From assembly GCA_022925895.1 (NCBI GenBank), contig JAKSYS010000793.1, forward strand, positions 1-24,954: DNA of 24,954 nucleotides, read 5' to 3'. The DNA comes from Fragilaria crotonensis. Its lineage: Eukaryota; Bacillariophyta; Fragilariophyceae; Fragilariales; Fragilariaceae. The translations under genes were made by a program, and so were the position numbers. Positions within the stretch are counted from its first letter, which is position 1. Every line of letters starts with the position of its first letter. Positions 7,901 to 17,880 of this stretch are shown one piece after another. The notes below the pieces were generated by a model. It had not been told where the DNA came from. It saw nothing but the letters and a program-made list of their open reading frames with translations, and did no database searches.

Positions 7901-9386
7901 ATGTCGATTTGGCGTAACCTCGTTCGCCTATCATCTCGTCAACCTTGTTATCTAAGTGCCCACTTGAAAAGTCCTTGCTGCTTCATGAGTGCTCCCACCA
8001 ATAGTGATGGCATCGGTGTTGAGGCCGTGGTCAAAAATGACGACAACCAGATCTCAAACTCTCTGGATGCTCCCAACTCAAACAATAAGCGAACGAAGAA
8101 AAATCCGTACGAGAACTTTAAAAAGAAAAAGAAAGGAGAAGCGATTGACGGCGTCAACGGAAATCTGAGAAAGGAATTTCGTAATGAGAAAAAACACTAT
8201 ACCCCACGAAGGATCGTATGCATGCCCTGCGTTGCGGGAGCAATTTAACATATCCTTGGCCGAGCAGGCACCATCCGACCTTAAGGTATCCAAGAAAAGG
8301 CTTGCGATCCTCATGTCCTACGTTGGATCCAAGTTTGCTGGTTTCCAAATTAACAAGGAACAAAGGACTATCCAAGCTGAGTTGGAATTGGCATTGTACA
8401 AGGCTGGGTTCCTTCAAGAGAGCAACTTTGGCTTTCCACACAAGTATGGGTGGTCAGTGTCGGGAAGAACGGACAAGGGTGTTCATGCATGTGCGCAAGT
8501 ATGTTCGGCCAAGCTGGAGGTGGGTGACATGACGGAAGATGAGGTTCGGGAACGCATAAATGAGCATTTGCATCCTGATATCCTCGTCCTGGATGTCAAG
8601 CGAACTCTTCGCAGTTTTTGCGCTAAAACACAACGAAGTCGAGTAAGATATCAATACATGATCCCCAGCTATCTTTTCTATTCGGACGCGAAACGACTGT
8701 TTAGTGAGTTCGGAATCGGTGAGAGGCAACCTGGTGCGGCTCCTCTTACGCCGGAAGAAGTTAAATCGTTGAGGGCAAAAATCAAAGATTATCGCATAAC
8801 CCCTCAACAACTGACAACTCTCAAGTCAGCTCTGGGACGTTATGTCGGTACTCATGCGTTTCATAATTTTACAAAAGGCATGAACCTAGGTGACTCTTCG
8901 GCGAAGCGATACATTGTGGAATTCAATGCCGATGACCCAATCATTCGCGAGGATGGAACAGAGTGGATCTCAACAGAAGTTGTTGGCCAGTCCTTCTTGT
9001 TGAATCAAATCCGAAAGATGATTGCCCTGGCCTGCGATGTGGTTTGCGAACGAGCCACCTTGGAAACGATGGAGATGGCTCTTGATTCAAAGACACGAAT
9101 GATTCTTCCAATCGCGCCCGCACAGGGTTTGTTTCTGGACATGAGTGTCTATGACTATTATAATGAACGGAAAGGCAAGAGTCCGAATGATGCGGATGAC
9201 CTAGATTGGATTAACAATCCAGGAAGTCCTGCTATGCTGCGATGGAAAAAGTTCAAGGATGAGATGGTTCTCAAAACGATTTTTGACGAAGAAAAGAACG
9301 ACGGTAATTTTGTCACCTATCTCTACATGCAAACGAACATCTTTGAATGGGAGGACAACTATCGTCTTGATAGAGCATCAGAATGA
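7901..9386 (+). CDS. PUS1: tRNA pseudouridine synthase (Pus1/TruA family), frame-broken near the N-terminus
   Basis: It isomerises uridine to pseudouridine in tRNA and other RNAs; the nucleus and/or mitochondria are likely sites. The catalytic motif SGRTDKGVHA is present, with the nucleophile Asp encoded at 8472-8474. Other Pus1 signatures are LAILMSYVGSKFAGFQ, the IQAELELAL helix, YQYMIPSYLF, THAFHNFTKG and VVGQSFLLNQIRKMIALACD. The core is open from 8169 to 9386. The start at 7901 lies in another frame, with a basic, Arg-containing leader and a Lys-rich stretch, and runs to 8248. The best join is a single extra C in the CCCC run near 8202-8205, giving about 494 residues and keeping HEGSYACPALREQF. 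An intron at 8153-8267 also restores frame but has a weak GTCAAC donor. Family call certain; N-terminus uncertain. Confidence 0.9.
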
Positions 9387-9706
9387 TTCCTGGAATAGCT
9401 TATTCGCAGTGTCTCGATGGATTCACACATTTCGTTCAATGCTGGCTGAAGTACTACGAGTGGCCAACATGCGCCTTGAGATGGGTGATGTCTTTGCTAC
9501 ACTTGAGATAGGAGGTGTCGCAGCCTACGCCGACCACTCCAGACGTGTAGTTCTTCTTTTATCGTATAAAGGCTATGATAAATGGTGTTTTATGCTGTCA
9601 GGCATGATAATTTAATGTTATGCATACGACTAGTAACGTAGTTCAATCATCAATGTGCACGTCACCCAGAGTTTAACATGCCCTACGCACTGATGTTTGG
9701 AGTGAT
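9387..9706. other. Convergent intergenic region (PUS1 / CHRD gene)
   Basis: About 320 bp between two 3' ends. The open frame that continues to 9615 overlaps PUS1 out of frame and has no domain. I see nothing else. Confidence 0.6.
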
Positions 9707-10636
9707 TTAGTCGAATTGACCGCGAATAGCCGTGTTAAACTTTCTGGAGCCTTGCTTGCCTAGATGGAACTGGATATAGAAATCAGCCGGTTGGTCAAGA
9801 ACTTTACTTGCCAAATCAGAGTCATCGATGCCCAAACCTGACAACGTGTTGCATCCGAGGAATCGACCCGGTGCAACCCTGAACTTGGAAAAGTCCGCAA
9901 CAAGATCGCCGTTTGCACCAGCTGGGCCGTTGTGAAAGTGAGAAACAACGGGGTCAAAACCGGTGATGCTGGCGTCCATGCAAATCGTTGTTCCACCATC
10001 TTCAAAGGAGATTGTCGCGGTTCCAGATGCATCGAGATCTTGCTCATATTGGCCCACTTCTTCATCAGCGCTGACATCCGTAGTTAATCGCTGAATAAAC
10101 TGACCGCGAATACCACGTAAGCGGAGAGACTCTGGAGACTCGGCGACTTGGGCGTTCACATAAAAGTACTCCTGCGAAGCGATATAAAATGTCAGCAATG
10201 TCCAAGTCATGAGAGCAAGAGCAAGATAGTCGACGACACAGCGCGGCGCGGTCTTACCGAGTTACCTTTCATGTCATTGTAGACTGCTTGATCCACATTC
10301 TTACAACCCTTGAAGGTTGGTTCGCCACGTAGCATTTTGCTGTTCGACCTTGTCTATTAACCCGTTCAATGATATCTGGGCCTTGCGAATATGGAGTTGG
10401 TCTGGGATGAAACCGATCACATTAGTCTCGATGCAAACTTTCCACTTGCCGGTTGTACGCGCAGAATTGTAGTCGAGTTTGACATCAGCGACACCATAAG
10501 CATAGGGTACGCCAGTGAATGGGGACCTTTCATTCTTTGGAGTTAGCTTGATTTGAGAGAATGCAATGTTCTGCGTCGTGGCAGTTGCAGCCGCCAAGAA
10601 TGTGACAAGGACTTTGATGGTTGAGATGGCTTTCAT
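9707..10636 (-). CDS. Secreted protein with two CHRD domains, one intron, frame-broken
   Basis: CHRD domains, first known from chordin, occur in secreted proteins; their role in algae is unknown. The ATG at 10636 starts a signal peptide (MKAISTIKVLVTFLAAATA). An upstream in-frame TTG at 10681 is not needed. The first CHRD unit spans exon 1 (ADVKLDYNSARTTGKWKVCI to the intron and beyond). The second lies in exon 2, with ATISFEDGGTTICMDASITG, HFHNGPAGANGDLVADF, and a closing IRGQF. The intron is 10257-10172 (86 nt, GTAAGA...CGCAG). Exon 1 changes frame between about 10345 and 10310: one frame stops in TTG TAA, while the next reads PTFKGCKNVDQAVYNDM straight into the donor and joins to EYFYVNAQVAE. 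One extra base explains this; corrected length is about 280 residues. Confidence 0.8.
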
Positions 10637-11152
10637 TTTTGATTTCGAGTTTTGATTTCCTTCCTTTGTGAGAACAAACAAAACTTAAAATGTATTTGGA
10701 GTCAAGGCAAATTGCGAATCCTCACCAACCAGGATTCTCATCTTCATTCGAAACAAGACAAACGAGGAAGGTAGGTGCGTGCATACACTGGTCCTCCTAG
10801 GACGCCGCGGGGCAGATTGGCAAGCCTTGATTGGTAAAAGGTTGTCGAATTTTGCGTTCGCTTTCCAGTTCGCTTCGCGCTCGGTTGCTCTTATGGCATC
10901 CGCGAAGTAGTTACAAGGGGATGGACTGCCATGTCAAATGTGCATTTTTGACACGACTTCTCGTTGGCAGCATGAACATGCTCTGAGCTTCTGCGAAGCT
11001 TGAATTGGATGAGCCTCAATGAACATTTGCGTCACAGAGACTGGGAATGTTAGAGTACCAGGTATCCTACAACCCGGTTTCGAATGATTGCATGGAATGC
11101 AATGTGACAAGTGACAACCGCGGTGAGCATTGGTCGGAACTCCGAGCGAGAG

Positions 11153-11209
11153 AGTAGAATTGAGCTCCCGCTTCACATCACGTGATGACAAAAGAACAAC
11201 AATTCTACT
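11153..11209. repeat. Inverted repeat enclosing a CACGTG palindrome
   Basis: AGTAGAATTG (11153-11162) and CAATTCTACT (11200-11209) are perfect inverted copies. Between them CATCACGTGATG (11176-11187) is a 12-bp perfect palindrome with a G-box/E-box core, a type bound by bZIP and bHLH factors. It is about 540 bp upstream of the CHRD gene start. Function is inferred. Confidence 0.4.
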
Positions 11210-11499
11210 TCGCAATCAAGGTGACTCACAAACCGAAGACAGGTATCACTTCAAATAGCAGTGTGACGTACAGTGTGGTACCTGGAGTCGCGATGAGAGT
11301 CAAGGTGTCAAAGCCAGGCGTTTGTTATCATACTCGCCGGCACACAGTAATAATGGGGAACAAAAACAAGAACCCCTTCATCGATCATCGACGCCGAAAG
11401 GTCGAAGTGATCGTCCCTCTTAAATACATAATCCGCCCATCCTATTATGCCTCCCATTTCCCATCACAAATCCCGAATCCCCGCGCTCTTAGTAGAGTA

Positions 11500-11571
11500 T
11501 AGAGAGAGTCTACTACTACTAGAGAGCACAGTACCTGGTACCGGTACGGAATACTCCAGTAGCTAGCACTC
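11500..11571. promoter_or_regulatory. GTAC-rich cluster in the gene-poor region
   Basis: It has GTACCTGGTACCGGTAC and TACTCCAGTA (11552-11561), plus repeated TACTACTA. It shares the 10-bp core of the promoter-proximal clusters but has no clear gene next to it, which argues that the motif may be a dispersed repeat. Confidence 0.35.
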
Positions 11572-12600
11572 CGTTTGCCATTCTCCAATGATGACTGTGC
11601 AGTTTTAAGCTGCTTGACGGTTCTTGACAACTCCAAAGAACCAGACCTGAGGGTTGTGTCCGCATATCTTTGAATTGACTCCAACAAGCTGCTGAAGTCC
11701 CTACCGTCATTCAAAAGAATTGCAGCATTTCTTGCCTCTTCTGCATTCTTTGTGCTTGCGTCAACTTGGATCAATGATGTCGCTGGGACTCAGCATGCTT
11801 CTCATCCTCAGGTTGCATTTTTCACTTCAACAATGAACCAGCAATGGGGTGTCTTGGACTTGATGTTGTCTGGTCCTCTTTTTGATTCCCTGAAGAAACT
11901 CGCGGCGTAACTGGGAAGGTACATTGATCTCTCCACGGCTCATTCATTGTCCCCTTCTTCATGCAGAACTCAAATCCTGTTGTCATCTTGTCGATTGTGT
12001 CCACTTGGAAAATTAGTACCATATTTCTGATGTCCTATGCCTCTTGCTGCACGCAGCCTTTGCATTTGTGCTCTGTCTTTCTTGTCCACTTTTGTTGCTC
12101 CAAACAGTGCTGGGTATTCCGTCATTCCTCCTCTTGTTGCGCTTGCTTGGTGTTGTTCCTATTGAAGAGCAGGGCTGTGGGGCAGGAACACAGAGCAACC
12201 AGGGGTGGGTGGGTCAAGGGTCATCCCCTCCACATTTGCCACCTGGATAGCATCAGGTATCTCAGTCCTCCCTAGTAGTATAGTCATGAGTTTACCAATC
12301 TGATGATTTGTGGCTGATCACGGTATCTCATGCTCATCCTCGCTCCGCAATCAACGATCTTGAGGTCTACAACATCTCTTGATAGAGAAAGGTACGCCTA
12401 GGCTCAATTTGCCACAATCAAATTTAAGTCAGGCATGTGGGTGAAGGACAGAACAAAATCAACAGCAACTGCTGCAGTCCTGCCTGTGAACAACCTTTAT
12501 TTTCATCATGTTGGTGCCGCTGCTGTTGGGGTTGTAACAACAACTAGTAGTGACAGAGGTAACATGGAGCATTCTCTCATCCACCTTCGCTGGCTGAAGC
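11570..12600. pseudogene. Decayed coding fragments, origin unknown
   Basis: Several stretches read like protein but are interrupted. On the minus strand near 11775-11580 a frame contains DASTKNAEEARNAAILLNDG and LELSRTVKQLKTAQSS. Another, at about 12020-11825, contains VDTIDKMTTGFEFCMKKG. A third, near 12270-12170, contains EIPDAIQVANVEGMTLD before a stop. On the plus strand at about 12420-12605 a frame has FKSGMWVKDRTKSTATAA, then LYFHHVGAAAVGVV, ending in a stop. They do not assemble into one frame, and I recognise no transposase, integrase or polymerase motif. A relic of a mobile element or a dead gene is possible. Confidence 0.25.
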
Positions 12601-13076
12601 AATAAATTGGGCACCATTCCCACTCCTCAGTCAATCAGTTGGGTTGATCTCACTGAGCGGTGAACAAGCAATGCCATGCTGGTCAAGAAGTGGTGTGCAG
12701 CTCCACAATTTTGTAGTAAGTCAATTACAAACAATATTTCAACAATACCCTATTTGAATGAACCAACCTTTCACTGGTGTTCCCAGGAGCATTAGCCAAA
12801 TTTCAATCCTATACAGACGTTGTGCAAGATGAGGGGAGAAACATTTCCTACTACATGGGTTGGCACATGTTCAGTATACATGTGAAGGGAGGATAAACAT
12901 TCTATTGGTAGATGTGTCTGACGGACAGGCTGACGGTGACGTGTTCGGCGTTTCAATATTCGACGATTTGACATTTGACACGGAGACAAGAAGTCAGTTT
13001 CAGTGGACGCAGTCTCTACTCTCCACATGATGCCCATAGATTTGGCGTTGTTCACTTCATCGCCCTTGCCGTTACC

Positions 13077-14414
13077 ATGGTTCTTGCATTGAAAAGGCTT
13101 GTTTTCTTGGTGTTAATCGTGGACAACGTTGTGGCTTTCGTGCCTGTAAGAAAACCGCAGACTAGGATTAATGCGATAGCTGCTGAAAGTGCGAAGAAGG
13201 ACGCGTTCGTCGAAGCAAGAAATGCCGCCACGACTGCTGTATCGGTTCTCTTTGTTTCAGCCGTACTAGCATTGAATACTCCTCCAGCCTCTGCAGAGAA
13301 TTTCGGATCGTTATCGAGCGAACAAATGGCGGTTGCTGAGGCTTGGCGTCTGGTAGATAAGTCCTTCATTGACCGTACGTTCAATGGGCAAGATTGGTTC
13401 AAGTTGAGACAAGATAACGTGGGGCGAAAATACAAGAACATGGAGGAAGCTCGGACTGCGATCACCAGCATGATTGGAAATCTGGGGGACAAGTACACTC
13501 GCTACCTATCCCCTTCCAAATACCAGTCACTGGTGAATTCAGCCACTGGGACGTTGGCCGGCGTCGGAGTTGAAATTTCGACCAACAAAGACGGTCAAGT
13601 GATTGCTTCAGATGTGGAACCCTCGAGTCCTGCTGAGTTAGCTGGAATTCGTCCGAAAGATATTTTTGTCGAGGTAGACGGCACAAAGTTTGACACAACG
13701 TCTACCCCCGACGACGTAGCCCTCAAGCTGCGTGGACCGGAAGGATCAAAAGTGGGTGTCGTTATGGAACGCGACGGAAAGACTTTAGACTACATCGTGA
13801 CTCGAAAGGCAATCAAGATTACATCTGTGCGGTCTTATTTAACCAATATTGGAGGCGTCGGAAAATGTGGAGTCATTAGAGTCAAGTCGTTTTCTGGAAC
13901 GACGGCAGACACCGTCAAAAGTGAGCTCGAAAGTTTGAAGAAGAATGGTGCTAAGGCAATTGCTATCGATTTGAGAGGCGATCCAGGTGGGCTCTTGCCT
14001 GGCGGGGTTGATACAGCTTCTCTCTTTTTGGAAGCAAACAAGCCAGTTGTTTTCGTTGCGAATAAGAATGGAGTTGTGGATGCGCAAACCACTTATGCCA
14101 ATGGAGTTGACTTGGAAATTCCGCTGGTTCTACTTGTCGACAGCGGCACTGCCTCGGCTGCAGAAGTCTTTACGGCTGCCTTGCAGGAGAATGGACGAGC
14201 AACTGTAGTTGGAGAGCAAACATTTGGCAAGGGAATTGTGCAAACCATTCTCCCGTTGCAAAATGCGAATGGCGGGATCGCTGTGACTGTTGCGAGATAC
14301 GAGACTCCACAGCACCACAATATCAATAAGCAGGGTATTCCTGTTGATATCAAGGCATCGGTGGATTGTCCCAAGGACGACGCCAGTGCATGCTTGCCAT
14401 CTAGCGCGTTTTAG
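13077..14414 (+). CDS. CTPA: Carboxyl-terminal processing protease CtpA, thylakoid lumen (S41 family)
   Basis: In plants and algae CtpA removes the C-terminal extension of photosystem II protein D1 in the thylakoid lumen. The ATG at 13077 (accATGG) is the first in frame; the frame is open to a TTG at 12975. Targeting is layered. An ER signal peptide ends at NVVA|FVPV (residues 20/21) with the diatom Phe. A basic transit segment follows, then a hydrophobic lumen signal ending PPASA|ENFG (after residue 73). The PDZ domain is about residues 160-247 (GVGVEISTN, SSPAELAGIRPKDI). The S41 core follows, with DLRGDPGG, catalytic Ser360 in DSGTASAAE and catalytic Lys385 in GEQTFGKGIVQ. The Ser-Lys spacing of 25 equals that of algal D1 protease. 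The protein has 445 residues, with no intron and no frame break. Confidence 0.95.
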   Translation: MVLALKRLVFLVLIVDNVVAFVPVRKPQTRINAIAAESAKKDAFVEARNAATTAVSVLFVSAVLALNTPPASAENFGSLSSEQMAVAEAWRLVDKSFIDRTFNGQDWFKLRQDNVGRKYKNMEEARTAITSMIGNLGDKYTRYLSPSKYQSLVNSATGTLAGVGVEISTNKDGQVIASDVEPSSPAELAGIRPKDIFVEVDGTKFDTTSTPDDVALKLRGPEGSKVGVVMERDGKTLDYIVTRKAIKITSVRSYLTNIGGVGKCGVIRVKSFSGTTADTVKSELESLKKNGAKAIAIDLRGDPGGLLPGGVDTASLFLEANKPVVFVANKNGVVDAQTTYANGVDLEIPLVLLVDSGTASAAEVFTAALQENGRATVVGEQTFGKGIVQTILPLQNANGGIAVTVARYETPQHHNINKQGIPVDIKASVDCPKDDASACLPSSAF

Positions 14415-14673
14415 ATCCAATAGAGTTGTCTTGAATAAAATCCACAATTCATGTGGTTTGCCCTGCCTCCAGTCTTTGGTCAAGACTATAGATTATCCCG
14501 TTTACGGCTGTCTACAAAACCATCGTCCGCTCAAAAATCGTTCCATACCAGGCTCTCGTAATGGCAGCTTCTTAAATAATAAAAGTTAGTGGGAACGCAA
14601 ATTTCATGTACTTGCCTCCTGTCGTCGTTGCTTCAAATCTCGACAACGATTTGACCAGGTGAGTTTTCAAAAT

Positions 14674-16770
14674 CTACGCTGCCACCTGAAGGGACCTGCA
14701 GCCAACTTCGAAATCTTCGCAGCAATCGCATTTGACATTCTTGTCTACGTAGATGCCTCCAGCGATACCGAGGTCGCACATGCCGGATGGAAGAGACCCA
14801 GAAAGGGTGGAAACTCCGAAAAAGTCGAACTTGTACAACACGTTAAGATGTACGAGCTCATGAGGCAACGTGCCACTAAAAAAGTTGTCTCCGCCGTCGA
14901 ATATTGTCAGAGCTGTAAGCATTCCCAATTCAGACGGCAAGGTGCCGCGAAAACCACTGAGGGATAGAAAAAGTTGCTCTAACATGAAAATCAACAATGT
15001 TCGAAGTTAGCACGTGCATTGGGCAAAGGCATTAATTTGGCAACGGTTTGACCTACCAAGTGATGTACACCTTCCAAGCTCACTTGGGATGCTGGTTCCA
15101 TCCATTACGCACCCGCGGAGCTCCAATATTTTAAGTGACGACCCCAAGCTTCCAATCTCCGTGGGAAGAGGCCCTTCGATTGGTGACAGATCGGCGTTGA
15201 AGGTTGCCAGATTTGTCAGGAGCCCAATTTCGGTTGGGATTGTTCCCCAGGTCTGCGTGACGGAGCAGTCGATATTCGCGAGACGCCGTAGCAGGCCTAT
15301 TTCATTGGGGATGGTGCCATCAATGGTATTCACGCTAATTGCAAAAGTTTCTAAATCATTCATTCAGTCTGAGTACGGCGGGCGAGCATATTGTTACATT
15401 CTTTGGGCCTCAGTATCGACTCACCTATGTCCTGCCAAGATGAAATCAGACTCCATGCGTCGCCTACGAACACGTTTGTCGAAACGTCGAATGTCTCTGG
15501 TGAGAACTGCCGTAAGAGTGCGTGCGCAAAATCACAATGTTGACACAATCCGAGTTTACTCACTAAGCTTTTTTAGCGACCTCAACCCGTCTGGAAATGA
15601 TCCAGATAGGAAGTTTAGTTCGAGCTTGAGTATCTCTGCGCCAAAGCGTGCGGTGAGCGTTAGACAGGTCGCGTAGCAAATCAGCAGGCAACAAGGTTGT
15701 TCATACATACCGAGATTGGTGAGCTTTCCAACATCAGCGTCAAGCTCTCCAGCAAATTCATTATTCGCGAGGTCTAATGACACCAGATTTGTTAGGGAAT
15801 ACAGTCCCTTTGGAATGGTACCTTCGATTCGATTTCGTGGCAAAGCGAGCAATGCTGTCGAGAGGCACCGGTATTGTAAGTGTTGGTGTTGATGTCTATC
15901 GCCACGACCTACCATCGCGGTGCGAATGTTAACACAGAACAGACTTACTAAGCGACGAGAGGAACCGAATTTCGTCCACGAGCGACCCGGTCAACAGCAC
16001 ATCAACCCCCAGGTGGAGCTCCTGAACCTGATCCCTGTCGTTACAAACAACTCGATCCCAGTCGCACTCATGCATACCCGGGTCATCGGCCCACCCAACG
16101 AAGTGCCATCCAGTCCCACCCATCGCGAAGTACAGGACCAAAAGTGCATACCGTTGTTCCAGACGAATTGTGTTGTTTAGAGAAATTCGAAGAGTGTCAG
16201 TGTATGTCATCCAATCGGTTGCGACGAGTTGAGCTGCTTCGGTTCAAGACGAAACGTATCGATGCCCAGAATGTTGACTCGAAGCTCTTGGAGATAAGTG
16301 TTCCCTTCGTCCGTTTTTGTCGACCCTTCTTTTGGAGAAGGTTCAACGCTTGTGACGGTATCATGGCCACGACTTGTGCAGTATAGAATGATTGCTGGTA
16401 TGCCGAGCGAGAGCACGACGGTGCCCGCCAACGCGACATATTTCCACGCGGGACAGCGATTGCATTGACGACACGTCGCACGATTACTTCGACCATCAGC
16501 AACTACCGGAGACGTCTCGTGTGGCTGGTGATTGGCTACACTTGTTTCCTGGTGATGGTGTTCGAGGTCTCCCATGTCGTTTGGCTGAGGCGCTAGCACA
16601 GCAACATGGCCATTGCCCTCATTCAAATGGACTACAGTAGGGATGGGAGCATGTGGTTCTTCGGAAGAGAGACAATAATCGTCAACAGAGTCACGCGTAT
16701 TCTCCACACGGACTGTAACTTCATCGCCTTCCCTTGGATAGCGAGCAATCGCAACATCAGGACTCATCAT
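14674..16770 (-). CDS. LRR membrane protein A (type II topology), six exons, frame-broken in exon 1
   Basis: Family: diatom LRR receptor-like proteins, ligands unknown. Exons are 16770-15949, 15854-15711, 15635-15564, 15496-15425, 15350-15057 and 14978-14674. All introns are GT-AG, 67-94 nt, phase 1. The N-terminal part is polar and His-rich with CRQCNRCP, followed by one TM helix (KYVALAGTVVLSLGIPAIIL, residues about 110-131). Next come an LRR cap segment (RLEQRYALLVLYFAMGG, HECDWDRVVC) and about nine LRRs of the xGTIPxEIG plant type. The end is Cys-rich (KCDCC). The LRRs face outside if the N-terminus is cytosolic. Exon 1 breaks frame at about 16210: the first frame stops in QPIG, and the second begins at MTYTDT. 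The paralog B shows an unbroken EWMAVEDN here, so 1 or 4 bases seem lost. It is either a pseudogene or an assembly error. Confidence 0.75.
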
Positions 16771-17880
16771 CGAGATAACAATTCGTCGTTCAGAAAAAGG
16801 CACGCTCGGACAATGTTGGACCACACATCCAAAAAGTAAATCACAGACATTTTCCTTGGGTCTAGTGTGTGATCAAAGTGGGACTCTTTGCTTTAAGAAC
16901 GTGGGCCAATCGGCGTCCGATAATGCTTGGTGGTAGCTGAGTCTTTCCCATTTGTTCAGTATAGATCGTACAGTCGTCACAACCTGGTGGCGCGTGACTA
17001 GAAACTTGGCCCACAAATTGTGTCCTGCTATATCCACTAAAATGGTATGTGCCGATGTGTGACTCTCACCCGACACGTCTTGCGAAGACCCAAGACTCGA
17101 CGAGTCGCAAGTCATGGGATGGGACGACCTACCAACCCGACTCCAGGATAGGAGCTTCTCGGCAACAGCACCTCCGTCGATTTTAACTCCTCACAAATAG
17201 AGCCGCATCCCATGAAAACAATATCAGTGGTACATGGCTGCGATGGGAGTTCACTGCCATCAAGAATGCGCACCACCATCCAACTGTTGAAACACAGCGG
17301 TAGTTAGGTGGTTGATGAGAGTGAAGGGGGATAAGGGATGATTGGCACTCGTGAGTCGTCACTGATGTGCAGGTTACAGGAAACCACTTCGAAAGGCCAA
17401 ATCAAGGGTTGGTTCTCCAGGCAGTTCCTTGTATACTTCTCTAGGATAACGTACAGGTAAGCAGAGATGAAGGTCATCCTGATATGACGGCTAGTATGTG
17501 TACATGTGACTTTGATGCCCTGCATGGAGCATACCGGAAACAAAGGGCAATCATTTTCGATGGTCATCTCCCGATGCTTTATGTAGCAAGCTATGCCTGA
17601 CAAGTCGAGCACAGGCTCTGCATTCCTGTCCGGTTGAGATTTTGAGGGACTGCTCCGAACTCCGAGCATCATGCAACTATTCCCAATATGGTTCACAACA
17701 TGTTTCAATCCTTACTTTTCCAAATTAACTATGGGACGAGATGAAACTAGAAAACAGACGCAGCAGCTGGTGTATCTTACATCTCCATGGGGGCCGTTGG
17801 AAAGTGTCAATGCCGTGCAGGTTTACAAAAGCGCCTTTCTCAAAACTTTTGAAACCTGCTTCGCGGCGATGCGAAGTATG
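16771..17880. other. Intergenic region between the two LRR genes
   Basis: About 1.1 kb from the 3' end of LRR gene B to the start of gene A. It should hold the promoter of A. Two minus-strand open frames, 16873-17115 (80 codons, ATG start) and 17304-17708 (134 codons), have no recognisable domain. The first has a somewhat protein-like composition (HNLWAKFLVTRHQVVTTVRS), but nothing more supports it. Confidence 0.45.

Larger units (their letters stand above)
10637..13076. other. Gene-poor 2.4-kb region with decayed coding fragments
   Basis: No intact gene is visible. At 10780-10900 I see nothing; 11153-11209 holds an inverted repeat around a CACGTG palindrome; 11500-11571 is a GTAC-rich cluster; 11570-12600 holds short protein-like stretches on both strands broken by stops. 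The last part should contain the promoter of the CtpA gene. Confidence 0.5.

Noticed and set aside
3322-10350. Programmed +1 frameshifting as a shared mechanism
   Set aside because: The break sites share no slippery sequence or stop context. Two of the five breaks go the other way (missing base).
16873-17115. 80-codon minus-strand open frame with an ATG between the LRR genes
   Set aside because: The composition is mildly protein-like, but there is no domain, no paralog in the window and no other support.
17304-17708. 134-codon minus-strand open frame between the LRR genes
   Set aside because: No domain or plausible structure; probably chance.
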